Assembly (NCBI GenBank): GCA_934183355.1 | Contig: CAKPST010000045.1 | Coordinates: 1-20,036, forward strand | DNA length: 20,036 bases | Reading direction: 5' to 3' | Origin: an uncultured Prevotella sp. | GTDB taxonomy: Bacteria; Bacteroidota; Bacteroidia; Bacteroidales; Bacteroidaceae | Notes under the pieces: generated by a model | Databases searched by the model: none | What the model saw: only the letters and a program-made list of their open reading frames with translations | Told to the model about the DNA's origin: nothing | Made by a program: the position numbers and the translations under genes | Part shown: one piece after another, positions 13,808-20,036 of the stretch | Numbering within the stretch: the stretch's first letter is position 1 | Layout of the letters: every line of letters starts with the position of its first letter

Positions 13808-14629
13808 ATGGAATATACAATAAACGTGAGGGGCAAACTTGTTGACCTCTCGCGCCCAATGGTTATGGGTATACTCAACGCCACTCCCGACTCTTTCTAC
13901 TCGGGCAGCCGCAAGCAGTCGGAAACCGAAATAGCCGACCGCGCCAACCAGATTATAGCCGAAGGTGGCAAGATGATTGACGTGGGTGCCTTCTCCACAC
14001 GCCCTGGAGCTATGGAGGTGAGCATGGAGGAGGAGACCGATCGCCTGCGCCGCGCTCTCGCCATAGTGCGCCGCGAACAGCCCGACGCCATCGTTAGTGT
14101 CGACACTTATCGTCCGTTGGTGGCTCGACGCTGCATCGAGGAGTTTGGAGCCGACATCATCAACGATGTGTCTGAGGGCGGACTCACTGGCATCGTCGAC
14201 ACTCCTATTCACGAGGAGGGCGACATGTTTGAGACGGTGGCACGACTTGGTGTGCCATACATACTGATGTCGGTGCAGCCTACACTTGAGAAGATGATGA
14301 TGAACTTTGCTGCTGAAGTGCAGCGTCTGCGCGACTTGGGTGCCAAGGACATCATCCTCGACCCTGGCTATGGCTTCGGCAAGACTCTGGAGCAGAACTA
14401 CGAGATAATGAAGCATGCCGAGCGACTGAACGAACTCGGGCTGCCCGTGCTCACTGGCGTGTCGCGCAAGAGCATGATATTCCGCCTGGTGGGTGGCGAC
14501 CCTACCACCTCGCTCAATGGCACCACAGCTCTCCATGCCATCGCCCTTGCCAAGGGCTCTTCGATATTGCGTGTGCATGATGTGAAGGAGGCAGTGGAAG
14601 TGTGCCAGATAGATGCCATGCTGCAATAG
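13808..14629 (+). CDS. folP: Dihydropteroate synthase
   Basis: Joins p-aminobenzoate to dihydropterin pyrophosphate in folate synthesis; the sulfonamide target. The 273-residue TIM barrel keeps GILNATPDSF (21-30), DVGAFSTRPGA (58-68, usually DIGGxSTRPGA), SVDT (Asp99), IIND (Asn119), ILDPGYGFGKT (Asp185), GVSRKSM (Lys221) and RVHDV (Arg255, His257). Two places depart from the commonest form: Gly to Ala-Phe in the STRPGA loop, and LMSVQPTLEKM at 153-163, where most homologues have LMHMxGxPxxM. All core catalytic residues remain, so it should be active. It is divergent from cdaA; the S41 protease gene follows after 33 bases, probably on the same transcript. Confidence 0.95.
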   Translation: MEYTINVRGKLVDLSRPMVMGILNATPDSFYSGSRKQSETEIADRANQIIAEGGKMIDVGAFSTRPGAMEVSMEEETDRLRRALAIVRREQPDAIVSVDTYRPLVARRCIEEFGADIINDVSEGGLTGIVDTPIHEEGDMFETVARLGVPYILMSVQPTLEKMMMNFAAEVQRLRDLGAKDIILDPGYGFGKTLEQNYEIMKHAERLNELGLPVLTGVSRKSMIFRLVGGDPTTSLNGTTALHAIALAKGSSILRVHDVKEAVEVCQIDAMLQ

Positions 14630-14662
14630 TCAAGAAATCTCTAAATATTCAAAACTCATAAT

Positions 14663-16420
14663 ATGCGTAAATTAATCTTATGCCTTCTGGCTGCGCTCTC
14701 GCTCACGGCGGCTGCGCAGAACAGCAGCGACCACAACTTCAAGGTAGCACGCAATCTCGACGTGTTCAACGCCATATACCGCAATCTCGACCTTATGTAT
14801 GTCGATACGCTCGATGCCGACAATGCGGTTGGCACAGCCATCAGGGCTATGTTGCGCTCGCTCGACCCCTATACCGAGTACTATCCCGAGGACAAGGCTG
14901 GCGAATACAAGCAGATGCTCACTGGCAAGTATGCGGGCATAGGCTCGGTCATCAGCTATAGCTTCACACGCAAGCGTGTAGTCATCAACGAACCTTATGA
15001 GGGAATGCCTGCTGCTGAGGCTGGACTCAAGAAGGGCGACATCATTCTGAGCATCGACGGTGAGTCGATGGAGGACAAGACCACGGCATACGTGTCCGAC
15101 CACCTGCGCGGCGACGTTGGCACAACGATGGTGCTCAAGGTGCTACGTCCGTCTACGGGCAAGAAACTCACGCTCAAGGTGCAGCGCCGTGCCATACAGA
15201 TGGCTTACATGCCTTATTATGGTATGCAGAAGAATGGCATCGGCTACATCAACTACAACCAGTTTGTGGAGAACAGCGCCAAGGACGTGCGCCGTGCATT
15301 CATCGACCTCAAGGGACAGGGCATGAAAGGACTTGTGCTCGACCTACGTGGCAACGGTGGTGGCTCAGTGCAAGAGGCTATACAGATACTCAATATGTTC
15401 ATCCCCAAGGGCAAGCAGCTGCTTGAGATGCGTGGCAAGGTGAGCAAGGCCCACCAGATATTCAACACCACCGTCGAACCTCTCGATACCGTCATGCCCA
15501 TCGTGGTGCTCGTCAACGAGGCTACAGCGAGTGCCAGCGAGATAACGAGTGGCGCATTGCAAGACCTCGACCGAGCCGTGGTGCTTGGCACACGCACCTA
15601 TGGCAAGGGACTTGTGCAGGTGCCTGACGTGCCTCTGCCATACAACGGCAAGCTCAAGCTGACCACTGCCAAATACTACATCCCCTCTGGTCGCTGCATA
15701 CAGGCACGCAAGTATAAGCACACCGAAAATGGATATGTAGCACAAGAGGTTGCCGACTCGCTCACACGCGAATATCGCACGGCTGCCGGACGCATCGTTC
15801 GCGACGGCGGCGGCATCAAGCCCGACGTAGAGGTGGAGCCCGACTCGCTGCCCAACATAGCCTTCTATCTCTCGCGTGTGGACACCACCGACATCATGCT
15901 CAACTACGAAATCGACTATATAGCCAAGCATCCCACGGTGGCAAAGCCATCGGAGTTTGAACTTTCGGACGCCGACTACGAGCAATTCAAGCAGCTTGTC
16001 ATCAAGAGTGGATTCACCTACGACCAGGTGAGCGAGAAATATCTCAAAGACTTGGAGAAGTTGGCTCGCTTCGAGGGCTACTACGACGACGCTAAGCCAG
16101 AGTTTGAGGCTCTGTCCAAGAAACTCAAGCACAACATAGCCAAAGACCTCGACTATTCGTACAACAAGCAGAAGATAAAGGAGATGATAGCCTCCGACCT
16201 CATGTCAGCCTACTACTTCGAGCGAGGCGCCATCGAGAACTCGCTGCGCTACGACAAGCAGATGGCTGAGGCTATGCGCCTGCTCGACAATGCCGAGGAG
16301 TATGCCAAACTGCTGCGCCCGTCGAAGGAAGAACTGGAGAAGAGCCAAAAGATGGCAGCTACCGACGAGCCAAAGGCAGACAAGAAGCCCAAGACAGACA
16401 AGAAGAAAAACAAGAAGTAA
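14663..16420 (+). CDS. C-terminal processing peptidase (S41 family), exported
   Basis: A 585-residue S41 (CtpA/Prc-type) serine protease that trims or degrades envelope proteins. It has a signal peptide (1-19, ending TAAAQ), an N-terminal helical region, a PDZ domain at about 85-175 (GIGSVISYS, AAEAGLKKGDIILSIDG), and the protease core with LDLRGNGGG (226-234), Ser290 in ATASASEI and Lys315 in TYGKGLVQ. The Ser-Lys spacing of 25 equals that of E. coli Prc (Ser430/Lys455), supporting a working dyad. A long C-terminal helical extension (about 430-555) ends in a strongly basic tail (KADKKPKTDKKKNKK). It lies between folP and three FKBP genes, suggesting an envelope protein quality-control block. 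Confidence 0.93.
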   Translation: MRKLILCLLAALSLTAAAQNSSDHNFKVARNLDVFNAIYRNLDLMYVDTLDADNAVGTAIRAMLRSLDPYTEYYPEDKAGEYKQMLTGKYAGIGSVISYSFTRKRVVINEPYEGMPAAEAGLKKGDIILSIDGESMEDKTTAYVSDHLRGDVGTTMVLKVLRPSTGKKLTLKVQRRAIQMAYMPYYGMQKNGIGYINYNQFVENSAKDVRRAFIDLKGQGMKGLVLDLRGNGGGSVQEAIQILNMFIPKGKQLLEMRGKVSKAHQIFNTTVEPLDTVMPIVVLVNEATASASEITSGALQDLDRAVVLGTRTYGKGLVQVPDVPLPYNGKLKLTTAKYYIPSGRCIQARKYKHTENGYVAQEVADSLTREYRTAAGRIVRDGGGIKPDVEVEPDSLPNIAFYLSRVDTTDIMLNYEIDYIAKHPTVAKPSEFELSDADYEQFKQLVIKSGFTYDQVSEKYLKDLEKLARFEGYYDDAKPEFEALSKKLKHNIAKDLDYSYNKQKIKEMIASDLMSAYYFERGAIENSLRYDKQMAEAMRLLDNAEEYAKLLRPSKEELEKSQKMAATDEPKADKKPKTDKKKNKK

Positions 16421-16463
16421 TGCAAATTTTTCTGAATATCAACGGAATGTCAGATAAAAGTAG

Positions 16464-16471
16464 TAAATTTG
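16464..16471 (+). promoter_or_regulatory. Bacteroidota -7 box (TAAATTTG) for the FKBP cluster
   Basis: TAAATTTG matches TAnnTTTG exactly, in the 115-base gap after the S41 protease gene. It predicts a leader of about 60 bases before the first FKBP ATG. Confidence 0.55.
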
Positions 16472-16535
16472 CACGGATTTAAAACAAGACAAGAAAATAA
16501 ATAAATTAATCATACACAACAGTTAAAAAGAGATT

Positions 16536-17141
16536 ATGAACAAACTTAGTTACGCTTTGGGTCTCGGCATTGGCCGTCAGCTCGCACAGATGGGAGCAGA
16601 AGACCTCAACATCGACGATTTCGCACAGGCCATTAAGGACATCCTCGCAGGCGAGGAACCAAAGATTGCCGACCAGGAAGCGCAGACCATTGTGACAGAA
16701 TTCTTCCAGCAGCAGGAGGCTAAGCAGCGTGCGGCTACAGCCGAGAAGTACAAGGATAACAAGGACAAGGGTGAGGCTTGGCTCGCTGAGAAGGCTATGG
16801 AGGAGGGCGTAGTGGCTCTGCCTTCAGGTTTGATGTACCAGGTGCTCAACGAGGGCAGCGGCAAGAAGCCTACAGCCGAGGACACAGTGGAGTGCCACTA
16901 CGAGGGTCGTCTCATCGACGGCACAGTGTTCGACAGCAGCTACAAGCGCGGCGAGAGCGCTACATTCCCTCTCAACGGTGTCATCGCAGGATGGACAGAG
17001 GGCGTACAGCTCATGTCAGAGGGTGCTAAGTATCGCTTCTTTATCCCTTATCAGCTCGCTTACGGTGAGCGTGGCGCAGGTCAGGCTATTCCTCCGTTCG
17101 CAGCGCTCGTATTCGACGTAGAGCTTATCAAGGTGATCTAA
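16536..17141 (+). CDS. FKBP-type peptidyl-prolyl isomerase, cytoplasmic (FklB-like), copy 1
   Basis: A 201-residue prolyl cis-trans isomerase. The N-terminal FKBP_N dimerisation/chaperone region (1-100) starts MNKLSYALGLGIGRQL without a signal peptide, so the protein should stay in the cytoplasm. The FKBP domain (about 105-201) keeps the pocket residues: Tyr in CHYEGRLIDG, Phe-Asp in TVFDSSYKRG, Trp in IAGWTEGV, Tyr in QLAYGERG and Phe in LVFDVELIKV, plus the IPP loop (QAIPPFA). It is the first of three consecutive paralogues; copy 2 begins 39 bases downstream. Codons are skewed to GCT, GGT and AAG, as in a highly expressed gene. A 57-base segment (16899-16955) is almost identical to copy 2. 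Confidence 0.93.
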   Translation: MNKLSYALGLGIGRQLAQMGAEDLNIDDFAQAIKDILAGEEPKIADQEAQTIVTEFFQQQEAKQRAATAEKYKDNKDKGEAWLAEKAMEEGVVALPSGLMYQVLNEGSGKKPTAEDTVECHYEGRLIDGTVFDSSYKRGESATFPLNGVIAGWTEGVQLMSEGAKYRFFIPYQLAYGERGAGQAIPPFAALVFDVELIKVI

Positions 17142-17180
17142 GCAACAAGGATAAAACAAAACAACAAGACATAAACACAA

Positions 17181-18059
17181 ATGAAGAAATTCACATTCGT
17201 AGCCGCTATGGCTATCGCCGCTGCAAGCCTCGTGGCTTCTTGCGGTAACTCGTCTTCATCGAAGCCGAGTCTCAAGAATGACGTAGACACCCTGTCTTAC
17301 GCCATGGGTATGGCTCAGACTCAGGGTCTGAAGCAGTATCTTGCACAGTCGGAAATCGACACCACCTATCTCGACGCCTTCATCAAGGGTCTTAACGAGG
17401 GTGCCAACGCCGGCGACGACAAGAAGAAGGCTGCCTACTATATGGGTATACAGATTGGTCAGCAGATTAGCAACCGCATGATGAAGGGCATCAACCACGA
17501 ACTCTTCGGCGACGACTCTACCAAGACTATCTCTCTGAAGAAATTCATGGCTGGCTTCGTGCAGGGCGTTAAGGGCAAGAAGGGCTTGATGACTGTAGAG
17601 CAGGCAAGCCAGGTGGCCCAGGAGAAGATGATGACTATCAAGTCTAAGCACATGGAGGAGCAGTATGGTCCGCTCAAGAAGAAGGGCGAGGACTGGATGG
17701 CTGCCAACGCCAAGAAGCCGGGTGTGAAGACTCTGCCTTCAGGTGTTCAGTACAAGGTTATCAAGGAGGGTTCTGGCGCTATGGCTAAGGACACATCTGT
17801 AGTTAAGGTCAACTACGAGGGTCGTCTCATCGACGGCACTGTATTCGACAGCAGCTACAAGCGTGGCGAGGCTGTTACTCTGCGTGCCAACCAGGTGATC
17901 AAGGGTTGGACAGAGGCTCTCGTTCACATGCCTGCTGGCTCAGTGTGGGAAGTATATATTCCTCAGGAGCTTGCTTATGGCGAGCGTGAGCAGGGACAGA
18001 TTAAGCCTTACTCTCCACTGGTGTTCAAGATTGAACTTATCAGCGTTGGAGGCAAGTAA
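17181..18059 (+). CDS. FKBP-type peptidyl-prolyl isomerase, lipoprotein, copy 2
   Basis: A 292-residue FKBP with a lipoprotein signal: MKKFTFVAAMAIAAASLVASC, lipobox VASC with Cys21, followed by a serine-rich linker (GNSSSSKPS). The FKBP_N region spans about 35-185, longer than in copy 1, and the isomerase domain about 195-290. Pocket residues are present (YEGRLIDG, VFDSSYKRG, IKGWTEAL, ELAYGERE, LVFKIEL). The usual IPP of the 80s loop is IKP (GQIKPYSP). There is no acidic patch after Cys21 of the kind that exports Bacteroidota lipoproteins to the cell surface, so it probably faces the periplasm. Processing needs Lgt, encoded at 3614-4468. A terminator hairpin follows at 18078-18107, partly separating it from copy 3. 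Confidence 0.92.
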   Translation: MKKFTFVAAMAIAAASLVASCGNSSSSKPSLKNDVDTLSYAMGMAQTQGLKQYLAQSEIDTTYLDAFIKGLNEGANAGDDKKKAAYYMGIQIGQQISNRMMKGINHELFGDDSTKTISLKKFMAGFVQGVKGKKGLMTVEQASQVAQEKMMTIKSKHMEEQYGPLKKKGEDWMAANAKKPGVKTLPSGVQYKVIKEGSGAMAKDTSVVKVNYEGRLIDGTVFDSSYKRGEAVTLRANQVIKGWTEALVHMPAGSVWEVYIPQELAYGEREQGQIKPYSPLVFKIELISVGGK

Positions 18060-18077
18060 TCAACATAAAACAAACAT

Positions 18078-18107
18078 AGGGCGACCCCACAAAGGCCGCC
18101 CTGTTTT
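18078..18107 (+). terminator. Hairpin terminator after FKBP copy 2
   Basis: AGGGCG (18078-18083) pairs with CGCCCT (18097-18102), with two inner C-G pairs after one mismatch and a short loop, followed by GTTTT. It lies in the 54-base gap before FKBP copy 3, so it may end most transcripts or act as an attenuator setting copy 3 expression. Confidence 0.7.
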
Positions 18108-18113
18108 AATATA

Positions 18114-19124
18114 ATGACAACAATGAAGAAATCTTTAGTATTAGCCCTTGCCGTATTGTTCTCGGCATCGGTGTTTGCAGCCACCCCAGCCAAGAAAGAC
18201 AAGAAGCAGAAGAAGGCAGCTCGTGTGGAGCAGCCTGCCCCCGTGCAGCTCATCAGCCAGAGCGACTCGCTGAGCTATGCTGCCGGTATGTTCACCACTC
18301 GTGGTCTTATGGACTACGTTAAGCAGCAGTTTGGTGTCGACTCTACCAACATCCAGTCGTTTGTAGAGGGTCTGAAGGAGGGCATCGCTCGCCAAAACGA
18401 CAAGCAGTTTGTCGCCCACAATGCCGGACTGCAGATAGCCCAGATGCTTGAGACACGCATCTATCCCAACGTGAGCAACGACGTGAAGGGCTCGGCTCTC
18501 ACCATCGACAGCCTCACATTCAACGAGGGATTCATCGCCGCCGTTCTCGGCGACACAGCAGTGATGAACTTGGACGCTGCCAACCACTACTTCGAGACCA
18601 CCATGCAGACTGCTAAGCAGAAGGCAGAGGAGGCTTACAAGGCTGACAACGAGGCTTGGCTCAAGAATAACGCTTCGGCTCCTGGCGTCGTTACACTGCC
18701 TTCAGGACTCCAGTATAAGGTCATCACCGAGGGCAAGGGTGCCGTGGCTGGCAAGGACGACGAGGTGACAGTGCGCTACGAGGGTCACACCATCGACGGC
18801 ACTGAGTTTGACAGCAGCTACAAGCGCAACCCTAACACCACATCATTCCGTCCTACACAGGTGATCAAGGGTTGGACAGAGGCTCTCTGCATGATGCCTG
18901 AGGGTAGCAAGTGGGAGCTTTACATCCCGCAGAACATCGCCTATGGTGCTCGCCGCGCAGGTCAGATCAAGCCTTACTCAACACTAATCTTCACTGTTGA
19001 GGTAGTGAAGGTGGAGAAGAAGGCTGAGGATAAAAAGGCTGAGGAGACAACTGCCAAGAAGGTGGTGCCGGCTAAGAAGCTCACACCAGCAAAGAAGGTT
19101 GCGCGTCGCACAGTGAAGAAATAA
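18114..19124 (+). CDS. FKBP-type peptidyl-prolyl isomerase, periplasmic, with basic C-terminal tail, copy 3
   Basis: A 336-residue FKBP (333 if the second ATG at 18123, which directly starts the MKKSLVLALAVLFS signal, is used). A type I signal peptide (ending VFAATPA) is followed by a basic linker, an FKBP_N region at about 45-190 and the isomerase domain at about 200-300. Pocket residues remain (RYEGHTIDG, EFDSSYKRN, IKGWTEAL, NIAYGARR, LIFTVEVV), with GQIKPYST replacing the IPP loop as in copy 2. The last 35 residues are lysine/alanine-rich with PAKK repeats (VVPAKKLTPAKKVARR), unlike the other two copies. It is predicted soluble in the periplasm; the tail may bind anionic envelope polymers. 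A second AT-rich array begins 6 bases after the stop. Confidence 0.92.
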   Translation: MTTMKKSLVLALAVLFSASVFAATPAKKDKKQKKAARVEQPAPVQLISQSDSLSYAAGMFTTRGLMDYVKQQFGVDSTNIQSFVEGLKEGIARQNDKQFVAHNAGLQIAQMLETRIYPNVSNDVKGSALTIDSLTFNEGFIAAVLGDTAVMNLDAANHYFETTMQTAKQKAEEAYKADNEAWLKNNASAPGVVTLPSGLQYKVITEGKGAVAGKDDEVTVRYEGHTIDGTEFDSSYKRNPNTTSFRPTQVIKGWTEALCMMPEGSKWELYIPQNIAYGARRAGQIKPYSTLIFTVEVVKVEKKAEDKKAEETTAKKVVPAKKLTPAKKVARRTVKK

Positions 19125-19130
19125 AGCTAT

Positions 19131-19277
19131 AATTAACGTGTAAATTAACGTCTAATTAACGATATAATTAACGGATAAATTAACGGGTAATTAACCGCAA
19201 TTAATGACAAAGAAAAAAACTGAGTCGTTAATGCCGGTTAATTACCCGTTAATTATTCGTTAATTTATTCGTTAATT
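19131..19277. repeat. AT-rich inverted TTAACG/CGTTAA array, copy 2
   Basis: The left half has five AATTAACG-type units plus a TTAACCG unit. The right half has GTTAAT/CGTTAATT units. Bases 19178-19208 and 19224-19254 are inverted copies matching at 28 of 31 positions around a 15-base A-rich loop (AAAGAAAAAAACTGA). The centre is closed by GAC...GTC as in the array at 10271-10509, and 19223-19244 is an exact inverted match to 10415-10436. It starts 6 bases after the FKBP copy 3 stop. It could act as a large terminator hairpin for that gene, but no T-run directly follows the core stem. Confidence 0.85.
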
Positions 19278-19297
19278 TTCGCCGCCTTCGGCAACGT
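19278..19297. repeat. GC-rich 20-bp dispersed repeat, copy 2
   Basis: TTCGCCGCCTTCGGCAACGT, 19 of 20 identical to 5761-5780, directly abutting the end of the AT-rich array. The one changed base weakens the palindrome. Confidence 0.55.
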
Positions 19298-19346
19298 AAT
19301 AAGCTTAGGACTTTACCACTAATGCATATATCCTTTATCCTGAAAT

Positions 19347-19408
19347 AAATAATCAAGGATCTATACGCCACCTTTTCATCGTGGCATATAGACCCTTGAA
19401 TATTATTT
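19347..19408. terminator. Long imperfect hairpin after the decayed DUF2442-like gene
   Basis: Left arm 19347-19371 and right arm 19381-19408 pair over about 25 positions with two mismatches and a small bulge; the loop is 9 bases. Core pairs include GCCAC/GTGGC and CAAGG/CCTTG. Both flanks are A/T-rich (ATAAATAAT, ATTATTT), so it could stop transcripts from either side. On the minus strand it follows the stop codon of the DUF2442-like remnant directly. Confidence 0.65.
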
Positions 19409-19565
19409 AGCAGCAAACGCCAGCATATAGCTTATCTATTGGGAAAATTAAATCCCAATTCTTTCCCCAAACGATATTACCAAACTCAATCTTAAACTTT
19501 TTGAATTTGTTTTCATTCAAGTAAGAGTTGTATTGCGGATGTGGATGTTTTCTAAAAAAATTACG
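19407..19565 (-). pseudogene. DUF2442-like protein, C-terminal remnant
   Basis: An open stretch of 52 codons ending in TAA and beginning right after an in-frame TAG, with no start codon. Its translation includes YLNENKFKKFKIEFGN and IVWGKNWDLIFPIDKLYAG, which resemble the C-terminal half of DUF2442 proteins (small, often paired with DUF4160 genes in mobile or toxin-antitoxin-like contexts). The N-terminal half that such a protein needs is absent: only 44 bases separate this piece from the short ORF upstream. A hairpin terminator follows directly and a TAnnTTTG box lies upstream at 19696-19703. The gene is therefore read as broken. The family match is from memory and moderate. Confidence 0.5.
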
Positions 19566-19609
19566 CTAAAATCTGCTGAATAGCTTAAAATGAGCTATTT
19601 ATGAGTTTC

Positions 19610-19663
19610 TCACCTGAATGGAGGTAATGATTTGGCAACGGTTCTAATTTCTGCAATTTGCAT
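19610..19663 (-). pseudogene. 17-codon ORF upstream of the DUF2442-like remnant
   Basis: MQIAEIRTVAKSLPPFR, then TGA. It is the first ATG after the TATTTTTG box and lies 44 bases upstream of the remnant at 19407-19565. It is either the surviving start of the same or a partner gene, or a chance ORF. No family is recognised. A small hairpin (AATAGCT/AGCTATT, 19579-19599) lies between the two pieces. Confidence 0.3.
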
Positions 19664-19695
19664 ACGTTTGCTTGTCAAACAACTCTTTTCGTATG

Positions 19696-19703
19696 CAAAA
19701 ATA
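19696..19703 (-). promoter_or_regulatory. Bacteroidota -7 box (TATTTTTG) before the decayed gene
   Basis: TATTTTTG on the minus strand fits TAnnTTTG and lies 32 bases before the ATG at 19663, the same geometry as the intact genes here. It suggests that a real transcription unit once ran leftwards. Confidence 0.4.
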
Positions 19704-19778
19704 CAATAATTTATGTGACACACAAAGAAATACATATTTTTTAACGAGAGAAACTCACTAAAAAAATCTGTGGATGAA

Positions 19779-19806
19779 GTTTGCCCATTGGAAAATATTG
19801 GCAAAC
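19779..19806. repeat. 7-bp perfect inverted repeat in the gap before the receptor gene
   Basis: GTTTGCC (19779-19785) and GGCAAAC (19800-19806) flank 14 AT-rich bases. It lies between the receptor gene end and the promoter box of the decayed gene; it could be an operator or part of the receptor gene's 3' region. Confidence 0.35.
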
Positions 19807-19827
19807 GCCATCACACAGAATTTTATT

Positions 19828-19845
19828 TTCCGCTTTGTTGCGGAA
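19828..19845 (-). terminator. Hairpin downstream of the receptor gene
   Basis: TTCCGC (19828-19833) and GCGGAA (19840-19845) form a perfect 6-bp stem with a 6-base loop, 18 bases beyond the receptor stop codon. On the minus strand it is followed by AAATAAAA rather than U, so it is a weak terminator candidate. Confidence 0.4.
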
Positions 19846-19863
19846 CCATATATTGAGAGAGAT

Positions 19864-20036
19864 TTATAATCTATCCATTTCTTCACTTGCAGCACTTTCG
19901 CCCTTATAGCGCTTTTTGTCTTTAAATGTATATCTCACCAAGAGGCTGATGCGGCGACCGTCCTTGAAACTGCTTTTGTCGAATATGTAATCTGAGGCAT
20001 ATCTTGTCTCTCGTTCTTTTGTGCCGAGGATATTGT
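19864..20036 (-). CDS. Outer-membrane beta-barrel / TonB-dependent receptor family protein, C-terminal end only
   Basis: The last 56 codons and the TAA stop of a gene that continues past the window edge. The tail has alternating strands (YIFDKSSFKDGRRISLLVRY) and the closing strand RYTFKDKKRYKG, followed by a charged end EEMDRL. That ending is typical of the large outer-membrane beta-barrel receptors of Bacteroidales that carry an N-terminal carboxypeptidase-like domain and a plug. Barrel, plug and ligand cannot be judged from this piece. The final strand ending in an aromatic followed by a short hydrophilic tail is consistent with BAM-inserted barrels. Confidence 0.65.
   Translation of the reverse strand, partial: NILGTKERETRYASDYIFDKSSFKDGRRISLLVRYTFKDKKRYKGESAASEEMDRL

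Noticed and set aside
13784..14626. 280-codon minus-strand frame
   Set aside because: Antisense shadow of folP, which carries all dihydropteroate synthase motifs.
19610..19804. 64-codon minus-strand frame
   Set aside because: Most of it lies upstream of or across the TATTTTTG box; only the last 17 codons are downstream, and these are reported separately.

Overview
The window reads as a Bacteroidales chromosome segment, most likely from Prevotella or a close relative. Five or more genes are preceded by the Bacteroidota -7 promoter box TAnnTTTG. Shine-Dalgarno sites are weak. The families fit too: DUF4294, an M6 protease with a C-terminal sorting-like tail, a LemA/TPM pair, tandem FKBPs and the end of an outer-membrane beta-barrel receptor. 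No transposase, integrase, phage gene, tRNA, rRNA or CRISPR array was seen, and most genes are housekeeping.

Layout. 1-4468: tail of PEP carboxykinase (pckA), a long perfect terminator hairpin, DUF4294 (-), a secreted M6 metalloprotease and a PAP2 phosphatase (+), then lgt (-). 4546-8490: ychF (-), then a leftward run lemA, TPM protein, aroQ, O-methyltransferase. 8700-10260: rbfA and a LolC/E-type ABC permease (+). 10261-10534: a gene-free AT-rich inverted repeat array. 10535-12835: a tightly packed operon of HAD phosphatase, ribF and a CPBP membrane protease (+), meeting cdaA (-) tail to tail with overlapping stop codons. 13808-19124: folP, an S41 C-terminal processing protease and three consecutive FKBP-type prolyl isomerases (+). 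19125-19863: a second inverted repeat array, a GC-rich short repeat, and a decayed small gene that keeps its promoter box and terminator hairpin. 19864-20036: C-terminus of an outer-membrane receptor (-).

Functional threads. The folP-to-FKBP block looks like an envelope protein folding and processing cluster: one S41 protease and three FKBPs that the sequence predicts go to cytoplasm, lipoprotein and periplasm respectively. lgt supplies the lipid anchor used by the second FKBP. cdaA makes the second messenger c-di-AMP and is divergent from folP.

The least explained signal is the pair of AT-rich TTAACG/CGTTAA inverted arrays at 10271-10509 and 19131-19277. Each lies just downstream of a + strand gene, each has an A-rich centre closed by GAC...GTC, and they share a 22-nt exact match in inverted orientation. 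They look like two members of one dispersed repeat family of unknown function.
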